Source: Plantactinospora sp040120695 (GTDB lineage Bacteria > Actinomycetota > Actinomycetes > Mycobacteriales > Micromonosporaceae). From it: a stretch of 64,000 nt of DNA. The stretch is taken from the NCBI RefSeq assembly GCF_040120695.1, contig NZ_JBEEAC010000033.1, positions 1 to 64,000 of the forward strand. Reading direction: 5' to 3'. The notes below the pieces were generated by a model that searched no databases, was not told the origin of the DNA, and saw only the letters and a program-made list of their open reading frames with translations. The translations under genes and the position numbers were made by a program. Each line of letters opens with the position of its first letter. Position 1 is the stretch's first letter. This document shows positions 49,937-58,891 of this stretch, one piece after another.

Positions 49937-51721
49937 TCACGAGGGCGGGAGCTGGTCCTTCGCCACCAGCCGGCCGTGCGCGGCACAGAGCCGGTAGACG
50001 TCCAGTCGAGGCTGGAGCACGTCCCCGTGCGAGCGGTAGTACCGGCAGTCCGCGTCGACCGGTGTCGGCAGTGGATCCGGGTCGGGTGGTTCCAGCATCT
50101 CCCGGCGAGGCAGCAACGGGATCGCGGTGGCCCAGTCCTGGCCGACCCGCAGCGCCGCGTACCGTTCCGGGCTGAGTACCGAGTTGCTGGTCGCGTAGAG
50201 GTAGTAGCCGAGGGCGGCACCGCCGAGCGTCGCGGCGAACGTGGCCAGCACCATCGCCGCGCCGACCAGTCCCCGCCGAGCCTCCCGGTGCACCCGCCGA
50301 CGCTGCTCGGCGGCGGACCCGGCTGCTGACGGCAGGCAGTGACGCTGTTCGGCGGCGGACCCGGTCGCCAGTGGCAGGCAGTGACGCTGTTCGGCGGCGG
50401 ACCCGGTCGCCAGTGGCGGGCCGTGACGGTGATTGGCGGCGGCGGCCATTGGCGGCGGGCCGGACGTCCGGGACGCCCCGCTCGGCGCCCTGCTCCGGCT
50501 GGCGGAGGAGAGCGGATCCGCCGGTGCTGCCGTCGCGGGGCGGCTGGCGTGGCTGGGCAGGCGGGCTACCACCTCGAAGCCGCCGTCCCGCGCGCCGGTG
50601 CGCAGGGTGCCGCCGGCCAGCCGTACCCGCTCGCGGAGCCCGACCAGGCCGCGCCCGCCCCGGACCGAGACCGGCGCGGACCGCGGCGCACCGGGCGGCC
50701 GCGCGTTCGTGACGTTGACCAGGACCGCCCCGGTGCCGGCGGCTTCGAGCCGGACCCGGACCGCCGCGCCGGGCGCGTGCTTGTTGGCATTGGTCAGCGA
50801 CTCCTGCACCACCCGGTAGACGGCCCGCCCTGTCGACGGCGGCAGCGGTTCGGCCGGGCGGCTGTCGTGCAGCCGCACCGGCATCCCGGCGGCCTGCGCC
50901 CGGCGTACGAGGTCGGCGATGTCCCCGCCGGCCGGCCGTACCGGACCGGCCGTCGGATCCGGTCCCGTCATCCGTCGTGCGGCGTCGTCCCGGAGTACGT
51001 CGATGATGTCCCGAAGCTGCTCGGTGGCGGCCGCCGCGCCGGCCCGGAGTTGCCCGGCGACCGCCCGGGTCCGCTCGTCCAGATCGGCGGAGAGCTCCAG
51101 CGCACCGGCCCGGAGCGCGAGCAGGCTCAGTTCGTGGCCGAGCGAGTCGTGCATGTCCTCGGCGATCCGGGCCCGCTCCCGGAGGCGTACCTCGCGGGTC
51201 AGCATCCGCTGTTCGCGTTCGAGTTGCTCGGCCCGCTCCCAACCGGCGGCGATCAGCGCCCGCTGCTGCCGCCGGTAGCGGCCGACCAGCCACGGAAACA
51301 GTCCGGCGTAGACCAGCGCGCCGGCCATCGTCGCCCAGTCCACGAAGCCGGACCAGCTCAACACCAGCGGGGTGCCGAGCACCGCCAGCGCGCAGTAGCT
51401 CGCCGCCGCCGGCCAGGTGCTGTCCATCCGCCGGCCGAGCAGGTAGCTGACCAGCGGCAGGCCGAGGCAGTAGTTCCCGTCCACCGTGCAGAGCAGCACC
51501 ACGGCGAAGAGCGGGATCAGCGGCAGGCGTCGCCGGACCGCGACCGCGCCACCCCAGAGCGCCAGGCCGCCGAGCAGCAGCCCGACCGGGTACGCCCGAT
51601 GTCCGGTCCAGGACCAGGCAACGGCGGCGGCCAGCGCCGCCCAGAGCAGTACGTCCAGCAGGAGGGCCCGGTAACGCCGCAGCTCGCGGCCGATCCGGTC
51701 TGCCTGCGCCACGGCTCGCAC
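49937..51721 (-). CDS. NarL-type sensor histidine kinase with C-terminal membrane extension
   Basis: 594 aa from GTG 51721 (N-terminal frame upstream is not credible). Five to six membrane helices (about 20-155), a HisKA_3 dimerisation domain with phospho-acceptor His in AEDMHDSLGHELSLLA, and an HATPase (VVQESLTNANKHAPGA, GRGLVGLRERVRLAGG). Unusually, after the kinase core come a repeated linker (GSAAEQRHCLPLAT three times), another transmembrane helix (GLVGAAMVLATFAATLGGAAL) and an 85-residue extracellular tail with three Cys. This looks like a fusion of a kinase with a small anchored exoprotein. No response regulator is adjacent; divergent from the ctpE gene. Confidence 0.88.
   Translation of the reverse strand: MRAVAQADRIGRELRRYRALLLDVLLWAALAAAVAWSWTGHRAYPVGLLLGGLALWGGAVAVRRRLPLIPLFAVVLLCTVDGNYCLGLPLVSYLLGRRMDSTWPAAASYCALAVLGTPLVLSWSGFVDWATMAGALVYAGLFPWLVGRYRRQQRALIAAGWERAEQLEREQRMLTREVRLRERARIAEDMHDSLGHELSLLALRAGALELSADLDERTRAVAGQLRAGAAAATEQLRDIIDVLRDDAARRMTGPDPTAGPVRPAGGDIADLVRRAQAAGMPVRLHDSRPAEPLPPSTGRAVYRVVQESLTNANKHAPGAAVRVRLEAAGTGAVLVNVTNARPPGAPRSAPVSVRGGRGLVGLRERVRLAGGTLRTGARDGGFEVVARLPSHASRPATAAPADPLSSASRSRAPSGASRTSGPPPMAAAANHRHGPPLATGSAAEQRHCLPLATGSAAEQRHCLPSAAGSAAEQRRRVHREARRGLVGAAMVLATFAATLGGAALGYYLYATSNSVLSPERYAALRVGQDWATAIPLLPRREMLEPPDPDPLPTPVDADCRYYRSHGDVLQPRLDVYRLCAAHGRLVAKDQLPPS
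50297..50422 (-). repeat. Three 42-bp tandem repeats in the kinase gene
   Basis: Units at 50339-50380 and 50381-50422 are nearly identical; a more diverged unit lies at 50297-50338. They encode the 14-residue GSAAEQRHCLPLAT unit three times in the linker between kinase core and C-terminal helix. Confidence 0.85.
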
Positions 51722-51876
51722 CGTTCCGACGGTACGCAGCGGCGCCGCTCCCGACGATCCGGGACGCCGCCCCGCCGACCCGGAAATATCGGCGTCGCCG
51801 ACCCTGAGAAAGGTCAGGGTCGGCGGCTGACGATCGGGCGCAGCCGATCGACGGCCCGGGTTCGTAGCTTCGGGCC

Positions 51877-54318
51877 ATGCTGACAACCGAGGCCGGGCTG
51901 AGCACCGCCCAGGTCGCCGAGCGGATCGCCGCGGGACAGGTCAACGACGTACCGGTGCGGTCCGGGCGGAGCGTCGGGGAAATCGTCAAGGCGAACCTCT
52001 GCACCCGGATCAACGCGATCATGGGCGTGCTGTTCGGGGTGATCCTCGCGGTGGGCCCGATCCAGGATGCCCTCTTCGGCGGTGTGATCATCGCCAACAC
52101 CCTGATCGGGGTGGTCCAGGAGCTGCGGGCCAAGCGCACCCTGGACCGGCTGGCGATCGTCGGTGCGGCCCGTCCGGTGGTACGCCGGGACGGTCAGGCC
52201 GTCGAGGTGACCTCCGCCGACCTGGTCCTGGACGACCTGATCGAGCTGGGATCCGGCGACCAGATCGCGGTCGACGGGGTGGTGGTCGAGGCGGAGCAGT
52301 TGGAGGTGGACGAGTCGCTGCTGACCGGCGAGGCCGATCCGGTGGTGAAGCGGGTCGGCGACCCGCTGCTCTCCGGCAGTTTCGTCACCGCCGGTGCCGG
52401 TGCGATGCGGGCCACCAGGGTCGGCCGGGCGGCGTACGCGGCCCGGCTCACCGAGGAGGCCAGCCGGTTCACGCTGGTCAACTCGGAGCTGCGCGGCGGG
52501 CTCAACACCATCCTGCGGTTCGTCACCTGGCTGATCGTCCCGACCGGACTGGCCCTGATCGCCAGCCAGTACCTGGTCAACTCCGACGACCTGCCGGAGG
52601 CGATCCGACGGATGGTCGCCGGGCTGGTGCCGATGGTGCCGGAAGGGCTGGTCCTGCTCACCTCGGTGGCGTTCGCGGTCGGGGTGATCCGGCTCGGCCG
52701 GCGGCGCTGCCTGGTGCAGGAGTTGCCGGCGATCGAGGGGCTGGCCCGGGTCAGCGTGGTCTGCCTGGACAAGACCGGCACGCTCACCGACGCGGCGATG
52801 ACGGTCTCCGAGGTACGCCAGCTCGATCCGACCGCCCCGGTGTCGGAGCTGCTCGGTCTGCTCGGCGCGGCCGACGAGCGGCCGAACGCCAGCCTGCGGG
52901 CGATCGTCGAGGCGTACCCGGCGCCGCCGCACGGCATCGGATCGAGGGCGGCGTGGCGGATCGGGGAGCGGATCCCGTTCTCGTCCGCCCGGAAGTGGGG
53001 CGGGGCCACTCTCACCAGCCCGGACGGGATCAGCGCGCAGTGGCGGCTCGGCGCCCCCGACGTACTCCTGCCGGCCGGGCATCCGACCCTGGCCGAGGTC
53101 GACGCGTACGGTGCCCGGGGCCTGCGGGTGCTGCTGCTGGCCCGGGCCGGCGCCAACACCCCGCATGCGCACGCGCCGCACCGGCTGATGTGTTTGGAAG
53201 GGCCCCCTATACAACAGAAAACGATGAGCGGGGGGCCCTCCTTGCACCCGGTCGCGCTGGTGGTGCTCGCCCAGCGGCTCCGGCCGGAGGCGTCAGAGAC
53301 GCTGCGCTACTTCACCGAGCAGGGGGTGGTGGTGAAGGTCCTCTCCGGCGACAACGCGCTCTCGGTGGGCGCGGTGGCCCGCAGCCTCGGGCTGCCCGGC
53401 GCCGAGCATCCGGTCGACGCCCGGGAGCTTCCCACCGATCCGGTGGAACTCGCCGAGGCGGTGCGCCGGAACACCGTCTTCGGCCGGGTCGGGCCGCAGC
53501 AGAAGCGGGAGATGGTGGCGGCGCTCCAGGGCGCCGGGCACACGGTGGCGATGACCGGGGACGGGGTCAACGACGTACTCGCGCTCAAGGACGCGGACAT
53601 CGGGGTGGCGATGGGCTCGGGCAGTCCGGCCAGCCGGGCGGTGGCCCAGATCGTGCTGCTCGACAACAACTTCGGCGCGTTGCCGGCGGTGGTCGCGCAG
53701 GGACGGCGGGTGATCGGCAACATCGAGCGGGTCGCGAACCTCTTCCTGACCAAGACGGTCTACTCGGTGCTGCTCGCCGTGATCGTGGTGCTGAGCCAGG
53801 TGCCGTACCCGTTCCTGCCCCGGCATCTGACCATCATCTCGTCGCTGACCATCGGCATCCCGGCGTTCTTTCTGGCGCTGGCCCCGAACCACGAGCGGGC
53901 CCGGCCCGGTTTCGTCGGCCGGGTGCTGCGGTTCGCCGTACCGTCCGGGGCGGTGGCGATGGCGGCGACGATCACCTCGTACCTGTTCGCCCGGAGCGTC
54001 TACGACGGCGACCTGGCCGCGGAGACCTCGGCCGCGACGCTGACCCTGTTCCTGGTCGGGCTCTGGGTGGTGGCGATCATCGCCCGGCCGTACACCTGGT
54101 GGCGGATCCTGCTGGTGCTCGCCCTCGGCCTGGCGTTCCTGACCATCCTGGTGGTGCCGTTCCTCCAGGAGTTCTTCCAGCTGAGCCTGGTCGGGACGAC
54201 GGCGCCGGTGGTGGCGGCGGGGCTGGCGGTCGCGGCCGGAACGCTGCTGGAACTGGTCCGGGTCGCGCTGCGCCGCACCGGTGCCGACAACCCGGCGGTA
54301 CGCCGGGAAGCGCGCTGA
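51877..54318 (+). CDS. ctpE: P-type cation ATPase of the CtpE (calcium) group
   Basis: 813-aa membrane pump. P-type landmarks: LTGEADPV (actuator), MVPEGLVLLTS (membrane ion-site helix), DKTGTLTD (phosphorylated Asp), KVLSGDNALSVGAVA and MTGDGVNDVLALKDADIG (hinge), with about ten helices. N-terminal GLSTAQVAERIAAGQVND, then VGEIVKANLCTRINAIMGVL, matches mycobacterial CtpE, linked to Ca2+ uptake. Anomaly: within the nucleotide-binding domain, near APHRLM...LHPVALVVL, about 18 residues (CLEGPPIQQKTMSGGPSL) are encoded by a GC-rich palindromic repeat inserted in frame. Catalytic motifs are intact. Monocistronic; divergent from the kinase gene. Confidence 0.93.
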   Translation: MLTTEAGLSTAQVAERIAAGQVNDVPVRSGRSVGEIVKANLCTRINAIMGVLFGVILAVGPIQDALFGGVIIANTLIGVVQELRAKRTLDRLAIVGAARPVVRRDGQAVEVTSADLVLDDLIELGSGDQIAVDGVVVEAEQLEVDESLLTGEADPVVKRVGDPLLSGSFVTAGAGAMRATRVGRAAYAARLTEEASRFTLVNSELRGGLNTILRFVTWLIVPTGLALIASQYLVNSDDLPEAIRRMVAGLVPMVPEGLVLLTSVAFAVGVIRLGRRRCLVQELPAIEGLARVSVVCLDKTGTLTDAAMTVSEVRQLDPTAPVSELLGLLGAADERPNASLRAIVEAYPAPPHGIGSRAAWRIGERIPFSSARKWGGATLTSPDGISAQWRLGAPDVLLPAGHPTLAEVDAYGARGLRVLLLARAGANTPHAHAPHRLMCLEGPPIQQKTMSGGPSLHPVALVVLAQRLRPEASETLRYFTEQGVVVKVLSGDNALSVGAVARSLGLPGAEHPVDARELPTDPVELAEAVRRNTVFGRVGPQQKREMVAALQGAGHTVAMTGDGVNDVLALKDADIGVAMGSGSPASRAVAQIVLLDNNFGALPAVVAQGRRVIGNIERVANLFLTKTVYSVLLAVIVVLSQVPYPFLPRHLTIISSLTIGIPAFFLALAPNHERARPGFVGRVLRFAVPSGAVAMAATITSYLFARSVYDGDLAAETSAATLTLFLVGLWVVAIIARPYTWWRILLVLALGLAFLTILVVPFLQEFFQLSLVGTTAPVVAAGLAVAAGTLLELVRVALRRTGADNPAVRREAR
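53190..53245. repeat. GGAAGGGCCCC-type palindromic element inserted inside the ctpE coding region
   Basis: GGAAGGGCCCCC (53196-53207) and GGGGGGCCCTCC (53230-53241) form imperfect inverted arms around a 22-base A-rich centre, ending CTTGC. The same organisation appears at 36399-36452 between genes. Here the copy adds about 54 bases, keeping the reading frame. Confidence 0.75.
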
Positions 54319-54464
54319 CAACCTCTCCGATGCCTACTCGCCAGCGGGCGGTGCCTCGAAACTGGACTGATTGGCGGCACAGGAACGACGGGCGGTCCCT
54401 GCCCTGGCGGGAGGGACCGTGCGGTCTTCGTGTCGTTCCAGGCGCGCCGCCCGGGCGGGTGCGG

Positions 54465-54767
54465 TCAGCCCTGCTGGTAGCGCTCGTTCTGTCGCAGGGC
54501 CTCGGCGAGCTGGTCCTCGAGAATGATGATGCGGCAGGCGGACGCCATGTCGGTGCCCTGGTCGCACAGCTCCCGCGCCCGCGCGGCCAGCCGCAGCTGA
54601 TAGCGGGAGTAGCGGCGGTGTCCGCCACCGGAGCGGTACGGGTCGATCAGTTTCGCTTCGCCGAGCCGGCGCAGGAAATCCGGCGGGCAACCCACGATTT
54701 CCGCCGCGCGGCCCATCGTGTATGCCGGATAGTCCTCGTCGTCGAGCATGTCGTCGGTTTGGGCCAA
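54465..54767 (-). CDS. MerR-family transcriptional regulator
   Basis: 100-aa regulator. MerR helix-turn-helix and wing: YTMGRAAEIVGCPPDFLRRL, GEAKLIDPYRSGGGHRRYS, followed by a dimerisation helix (ARARELCDQG, ACRIIILEDQLAEALRQNE). Start chosen at TTG 54767: GGAGG lies five bases upstream and gives the normal AQTDDMLDDEDYPAYTMG opening. The nearest ATG (54779) would overlap that ribosome site. A perfect 13-bp hairpin ends seven bases before the ribosome site. No effector cysteines typical of metal sensors are seen. Targets unknown. Confidence 0.9.
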   Translation of the reverse strand: MAQTDDMLDDEDYPAYTMGRAAEIVGCPPDFLRRLGEAKLIDPYRSGGGHRRYSRYQLRLAARARELCDQGTDMASACRIIILEDQLAEALRQNERYQQG

Positions 54768-54784
54768 TGAAACCTCCATCACGA

Positions 54785-54814
54785 GGGCCCCGGCGCTGGA
54801 AAGCGCCGGGGCCC
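54785..54814 (-). promoter_or_regulatory. Perfect hairpin in the merR leader
   Basis: GGGCCCCGGCGCT (54785-54797) and its complement (54802-54814) with a four-base loop, immediately before the ribosome site of the merR gene. Could be a terminator of unseen transcription or a translational/attenuation element. Confidence 0.55.
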
Positions 54815-55620
54815 AGGGGTTACGGGTCGATAACACCATCTACCGGCAGAGCTGCCGGCTTGTCGTATCCGCACCGCCCGTGCGTGACGGGAGCGGGTGC
54901 GAGGATCGCATAAGCGTGACCGGAGACCACCTCTCGTTCGATGGAAGCTGCGGTGTCCGCGCCAGCCCGGCACTGCGGCCGGCAGCGGGCGATCCAACGG
55001 TGTGCGAGCCCTCCCTTTCCTCTGACTTCCTCTGTCGTACTTCCGTGCTGTCCGCCGGTGTCGGAGCCCCACGCGACTTCATGGCCCCGCACACGTGCGA
55101 CGGACGTCCCTCACCTCGGGTGCGGCCCTGAATCCCACATCGGCCCCACCCGCTGTCACTGCCCGGTCGTGGATCACGTCCGGGCACTACCTACCAACTA
55201 CTTGCCGAGCGGAGCCGGAACGATCCTCGGCCCTGCCCCTCCGCCCTCGGGTGGGGCGGCTGCGTCAGCGTCTTTTCTTCACCCTTGACCTGAAGAAGAC
55301 TAGCCGCTGTCGGCGAGAATATCTACTACTTAACACATAGATTTGCTCGCAGGCCGCGCCCAGCTTGCCGTCGAGCAAAGATCATCAACGCACCTGGCCC
55401 AACCCCGCCACGGCCTGCCACCGGGCGCGACGGACAGACCGCTGTCCCGCCCACCCGCCATCCGCCCCACCCACGCCGCCGCCGGGCAAGATCGTGCTCT
55501 TTTGCTGAAAGAGTGGCTTCGTCGAGCGGCCTCGGCACGAGTAGTTGGTCGGGGCCTCGATACTGACGGCCTGTCGACGTCCCGACGGAACCCGTGGCCG
55601 GCGGTCAACTGCGGCCTCAA
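54815..55620. other. 800-base stretch without a recognisable gene
   Basis: Several open frames overlap here on both strands, none with a ribosome site, family resemblance or normal codon bias. AAGATCGTGCTCTTTTGCTGAAAGAG-like sequence at about 55487-55515 has a CTCTTT/AAAGAG hairpin and looks like a dispersed intergenic repeat. The segment near 55260-55340 is AT-richer and may hold a promoter. Confidence 0.5.
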
Positions 55621-55624
55621 AATC

Positions 55625-55660
55625 AACGCCCGACGGATCCGCGAGGATCTGCCGGGCGTT
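55625..55660 (-). terminator. tRNA-Ser(GGA) terminator
   Basis: AACGCCCG (55625-55632) and CGGGCGTT (55653-55660) with an inner GGATCC/GGATCT stem, just downstream of the minus-strand tRNA. Confidence 0.7.
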
Positions 55661-55677
55661 TGCGCTGCTCAGGCGAG

Positions 55678-55762
55678 CGGAGGATACGAGATTCGAACTC
55701 GTGAGGGTGTGAACCCAACACGCTTTCCAAGCGTGCGCCCTAGGCCTCTAGGCGAATCCTCC
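55678..55762 (-). tRNA. tRNA-Ser (anticodon GGA)
   Basis: 85-base class-II tRNA: acceptor GGAGGAT (5' end at 55762) pairs with 55679-55685, discriminator G, anticodon GGA (complement of TCC at 55726-55728), a long variable arm (GTTGGGTTCACACCCTCAC) and TTCGAATC T-loop. No encoded CCA. Reads UCC/UCU. Next to ffs and dnaX, the common actinobacterial order. Confidence 0.95.
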
Positions 55763-55846
55763 GTCCGACAGGATACAGGCTCCCCGCCGTACGCCCACCC
55801 CGGCCGGTCCCCCGAAGATCCCGCGAGCGGCCGGGTACACTTGGCG

Positions 55847-55935
55847 GCACCCCCCGTGTGGCGTCACCTCGTGAACCTCCCCAGGGCCGGAAGGCAGCAA
55901 GGATAAGCGAGCTCTGGCGGGTGCACGGGGGGCCT
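55847..55935 (+). ncRNA. ffs: Signal recognition particle RNA (4.5S type)
   Basis: The conserved SRP hairpin apex GGGCCGGAAGGCAGCAAGG with TAAGCGAGCTCT closing is present, and CCCCCCGTG near 55850 pairs with CACGGGGGG near 55924 to close the molecule. Binds Ffh for co-translational export. Boundaries are estimated from the terminal stem. Confidence 0.93.
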
Positions 55936-56128
55936 TGTCTTCCCGCTGAGCGTCCCTGGCAGCCACCTACCCAGACCGCCCACCGCCCGCCTCCTACGGG
56001 CTCCCTCGCCGCCCACCGGTCGGCGAACGGGTGGTCGACGTGGAAATCGTCGGGGGCGCGTGACAACCTTGGCACTCGGCAGCGCGGCGGCGGGTGGAGA
56101 ATGGCCCGGTCGAGAGGAGGCGGGACGA

Positions 56129-58714
56129 GTGGCACTGGCGCTCTACCGCAAGTACCGGCCCCGCACGTTTGCCGAGGTGATCGGCCAGGAGCACGTCACC
56201 GAGCCGCTGTCCCAGGCGTTGCGTACCGGCCGGTTGAACCATGCCTACCTCTTCTCCGGCCCGCGTGGCTGCGGCAAGACCTCCAGTGCCCGGATCCTGG
56301 CCCGCTCGCTCAACTGCGCGCAGGGGCCGACCCCGGAGCCCTGCGGGGTCTGCGACTCCTGCAAGAGCCTGGCCACCGACGGGGCCGGCTCGATCGACGT
56401 GATCGAGATCGACGCGGCCAGTCACGGTGGCGTGGACGACGCCCGGGAACTGCGCGAACGCGCCTTTTTCGCCCCGGCCAGCAGCCGGTTCAAGATCTAT
56501 GTGATCGACGAGGCGCACATGGTCTCGACCCAGGGCTTCAACGCCCTGCTCAAGCTGGTCGAGGAGCCGCCGGAGTACGTCAAGTTCATCTTCGCCACCA
56601 CCGAGCCGGAGAAGGTCCTCGGCACGATCAAGTCGCGGACGCACCACTACCCGTTCCGGCTGATCCCGCCGGGCGTGCTCCGGCCCTACCTGGAGCAGCT
56701 CGCCTCGGCCGAGGGCGTCAAGATCGAGCCGGCGGTTTTTCCGCTCGTGGTCCGGGCCGGCGGCGGCAGCGCCCGGGACTCGCTCTCGGTGCTCGACCAG
56801 CTCATCGCGGGTGCCGGCCCGGAGGGGGTCAGCTATTCCCGCGCGGTTGCCCTGCTCGGGGTGACCGACGTCGCCCTGATCGACGAGATGTGCGACGCGC
56901 TGGCCGCCGGGGACGGCGCCGCCGCGTACGCCACCATCGACCGGGTTGCCGAGGCCGGGCACGATCCGCGCCGGTTCGCCTCTGACCTGCTCGAACGGCT
57001 CCGTGACCTGATCGTCCTGCGCCAGGTGCCGGACGCGGTCGCCAAGGGCCTGATCGACGGCCCGGCCGACCAGATCGAGCGGATGGCCGCCCAGGCCGAA
57101 CGACTCGGCCCGGCCACGCTGTCCCGGTGCGCCGACATCGTGCACAACGGCCTGGTCGAGATGCGTGGCACCACCGCACCGCGACTGCTGCTCGAACTGA
57201 TCTGCGCCCGGATGCTGCTGCCCGGCGCCGAGGACTCCACCGGCAGCCTGCTGCAACGCCTCGAACGCATGGAGCGCCGGCTCACCCTCTCCGGCGACGC
57301 CGCTCCGCCGGCCGCCGCCATCCGCCCACCGACCGCCGTCGACCCGGGCACGGCCCCCGCGACCGCTTCCGCTCCGCCGGCCACCGCCAGCGCCGTCCCG
57401 GCCGCTCCCGCCCGGGAGGTACGCGACGCCGCCGCACCCGGGCCGAGCCAGGCACCGGCCGGACCGGTGGTCGTACCGCCGCCGGCCGCCGCCCCGGAGC
57501 CACCGGCCCGGCGTCCGGTGCCGCCCGAGGCGGTGATGCCCGACCCGGCCACCCCGGATCCGGTGCCGGCCGGTACCGAGCCGACGGGCGAACTGGACGC
57601 CGCCGCCGTACGCCGGGTCTGGGGCGACGTCGTCGGTATGGTCAACCGCAGCAACAAGCGGATCGCCGCGCTGATGCGCGACGCGGTCGTACGCGACCTC
57701 GACGGCGACACCCTGGTGCTGACCGTCAAGTCCCCGGTCCTCGCCCAGATGCTCGCCAACGCCTCCGAGGTGCTCACCGACGCCCTCTACGAGGAACTGG
57801 GCGGGCGCTGGCAGATCCGTTGCGAGGTGGCCGGCGAGCAGCGTGGGCCGGCACCGGGCGCCCCGCCCCGCCAGTCCACCGGCAGCGGCCCGGTCCCGAA
57901 CGGCGCCCCGCCCCGGGGCGGCACCGGCTCCGCCTCCGCCGGCGGCAGCCGGGGTGCGACCGGTGGTCGGGAGCGGTCAGCCGGTGGTCGGGAGCGGTCA
58001 GCCGGCGGATCCGGCTCGGGCAGCGCCGGTGGCGGTGCGCCGTCCAGCGCCGATGACGACGACTGGCCGGAACCGGCCCGTCCCGGTGGCGTCGCACCGA
58101 GCGGCTCGGCCGACGACGACTGGCCGGAGCCGACCCCGCCCGGCAGCACCGGTCCCGCCGGCACGACCGGCACCGCAGCCGGAGCGCCGGGGACTCCGGC
58201 CCCCGACGGCGGTCCGAGCGGTGCCGGTAGCCGTACCAACGGCATCGGGGCGCCGGGCGGCAACGGTGCCCGGTCGGCGGGCAGGGGCGGGCCGAGCGGC
58301 GGTAACGGGTCCTCGGCCGCCGGTAGCGGCGGATTCGCCGCTCCCGGCGTAGGCAGCGACGGAGTCGGTGCGGTGAGCGGTGTGCGTACCGGCGCGGGGG
58401 CCGGCGGCGGCGCGGTCGGTTCCGGGCTCGCGGCGGCCCGGGCGGCGGCGGCCGGCCGTGGACCGAAACCGACCCCGGCTCCGGAGCGGACGCCGGACCC
58501 GGAGTGGGCGGGCGAGCCGCCCTACGACCCCGACTACGACGGCCCGCGCCCGCAGCCGGCGTCGATCGGTTACGAGGGCTTCGACCCGGGCGACGAGCCC
58601 CTCGACGAGGTGATCGACGAGCGGACCGCCCGGCAGACCAGTGAGCAGCAGGCGGTGCAGTTGCTGCAGCAGACCCTCGGGGCGGAACGGATCGGCGAGG
58701 TCGATCTCAACTGA
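56129..58714 (+). CDS. dnaX: DNA polymerase III subunit gamma/tau
   Basis: 861-aa clamp-loader ATPase. GTG 56129 has GAGAGGAGG eight bases upstream and gives the standard ALALYRKYRPRTFAEVIGQEHV opening. Walker A GPRGCGKTSSARI (about 46), the zinc module CGVCDSC, DEAHM, the SRC-type ATTEPEKVLGTIKSRTHHYPFR and clamp-loader domain III follow; the tau-specific part (about 505-595, VRRVWGDVVGMVNRSNKRIAALM) is present, then about 260 residues of Gly/Ala/Pro-rich low complexity with a duplicated GGRERSA, ending GAERIGEVDLN. First gene of dnaX-ybaB-recR. Confidence 0.95.
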   Translation: MALALYRKYRPRTFAEVIGQEHVTEPLSQALRTGRLNHAYLFSGPRGCGKTSSARILARSLNCAQGPTPEPCGVCDSCKSLATDGAGSIDVIEIDAASHGGVDDARELRERAFFAPASSRFKIYVIDEAHMVSTQGFNALLKLVEEPPEYVKFIFATTEPEKVLGTIKSRTHHYPFRLIPPGVLRPYLEQLASAEGVKIEPAVFPLVVRAGGGSARDSLSVLDQLIAGAGPEGVSYSRAVALLGVTDVALIDEMCDALAAGDGAAAYATIDRVAEAGHDPRRFASDLLERLRDLIVLRQVPDAVAKGLIDGPADQIERMAAQAERLGPATLSRCADIVHNGLVEMRGTTAPRLLLELICARMLLPGAEDSTGSLLQRLERMERRLTLSGDAAPPAAAIRPPTAVDPGTAPATASAPPATASAVPAAPAREVRDAAAPGPSQAPAGPVVVPPPAAAPEPPARRPVPPEAVMPDPATPDPVPAGTEPTGELDAAAVRRVWGDVVGMVNRSNKRIAALMRDAVVRDLDGDTLVLTVKSPVLAQMLANASEVLTDALYEELGGRWQIRCEVAGEQRGPAPGAPPRQSTGSGPVPNGAPPRGGTGSASAGGSRGATGGRERSAGGRERSAGGSGSGSAGGGAPSSADDDDWPEPARPGGVAPSGSADDDWPEPTPPGSTGPAGTTGTAAGAPGTPAPDGGPSGAGSRTNGIGAPGGNGARSAGRGGPSGGNGSSAAGSGGFAAPGVGSDGVGAVSGVRTGAGAGGGAVGSGLAAARAAAAGRGPKPTPAPERTPDPEWAGEPPYDPDYDGPRPQPASIGYEGFDPGDEPLDEVIDERTARQTSEQQAVQLLQQTLGAERIGEVDLN
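57962..58003 (+). repeat. Two perfect 21-bp repeats in the dnaX tail
   Basis: Identical units at 57962-57982 and 57983-58003 encode a duplicated seven-residue GGRERSA unit in the low-complexity tau tail. Confidence 0.85.
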
Positions 58715-58740
58715 CGTCCTCGCCGCTCGCCGACCAGCCG

Positions 58741-58850
58741 GACGGCCGGCCGGTCGCGGGGCGTCGACCCGGTTGGGGCGTCGAGCCAGCCGGCTGTGGG
58801 GCGTCGAGCCGGACGGCCGCGGGGCGTCGAGCCGGCCGCGACCGGTCCGA
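58741..58850 (+). repeat. GGGGCGTCGAGCCGG repeats between dnaX and ybaB
   Basis: Four variably spaced copies of GGGGCGTCGA(G/C)CC lie in the 178-base gap. No hairpin or promoter is obvious in them. Confidence 0.6.
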
Positions 58851-58891
58851 CTAGGCTGGACGCGACCAGTTTCCGCAACCGAGGAGTCGCC

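Noticed and set aside
49026..52139. Long minus-strand frame spanning GNAT, kinase and ATPase genes
   Set aside because: Crosses three well-supported genes in other frames; composition is shadow-like.
55343..55906. Plus-strand frame through tRNA-Ser(GGA) and the start of ffs
   Set aside because: Overlaps two RNA genes and has no protein-like features.
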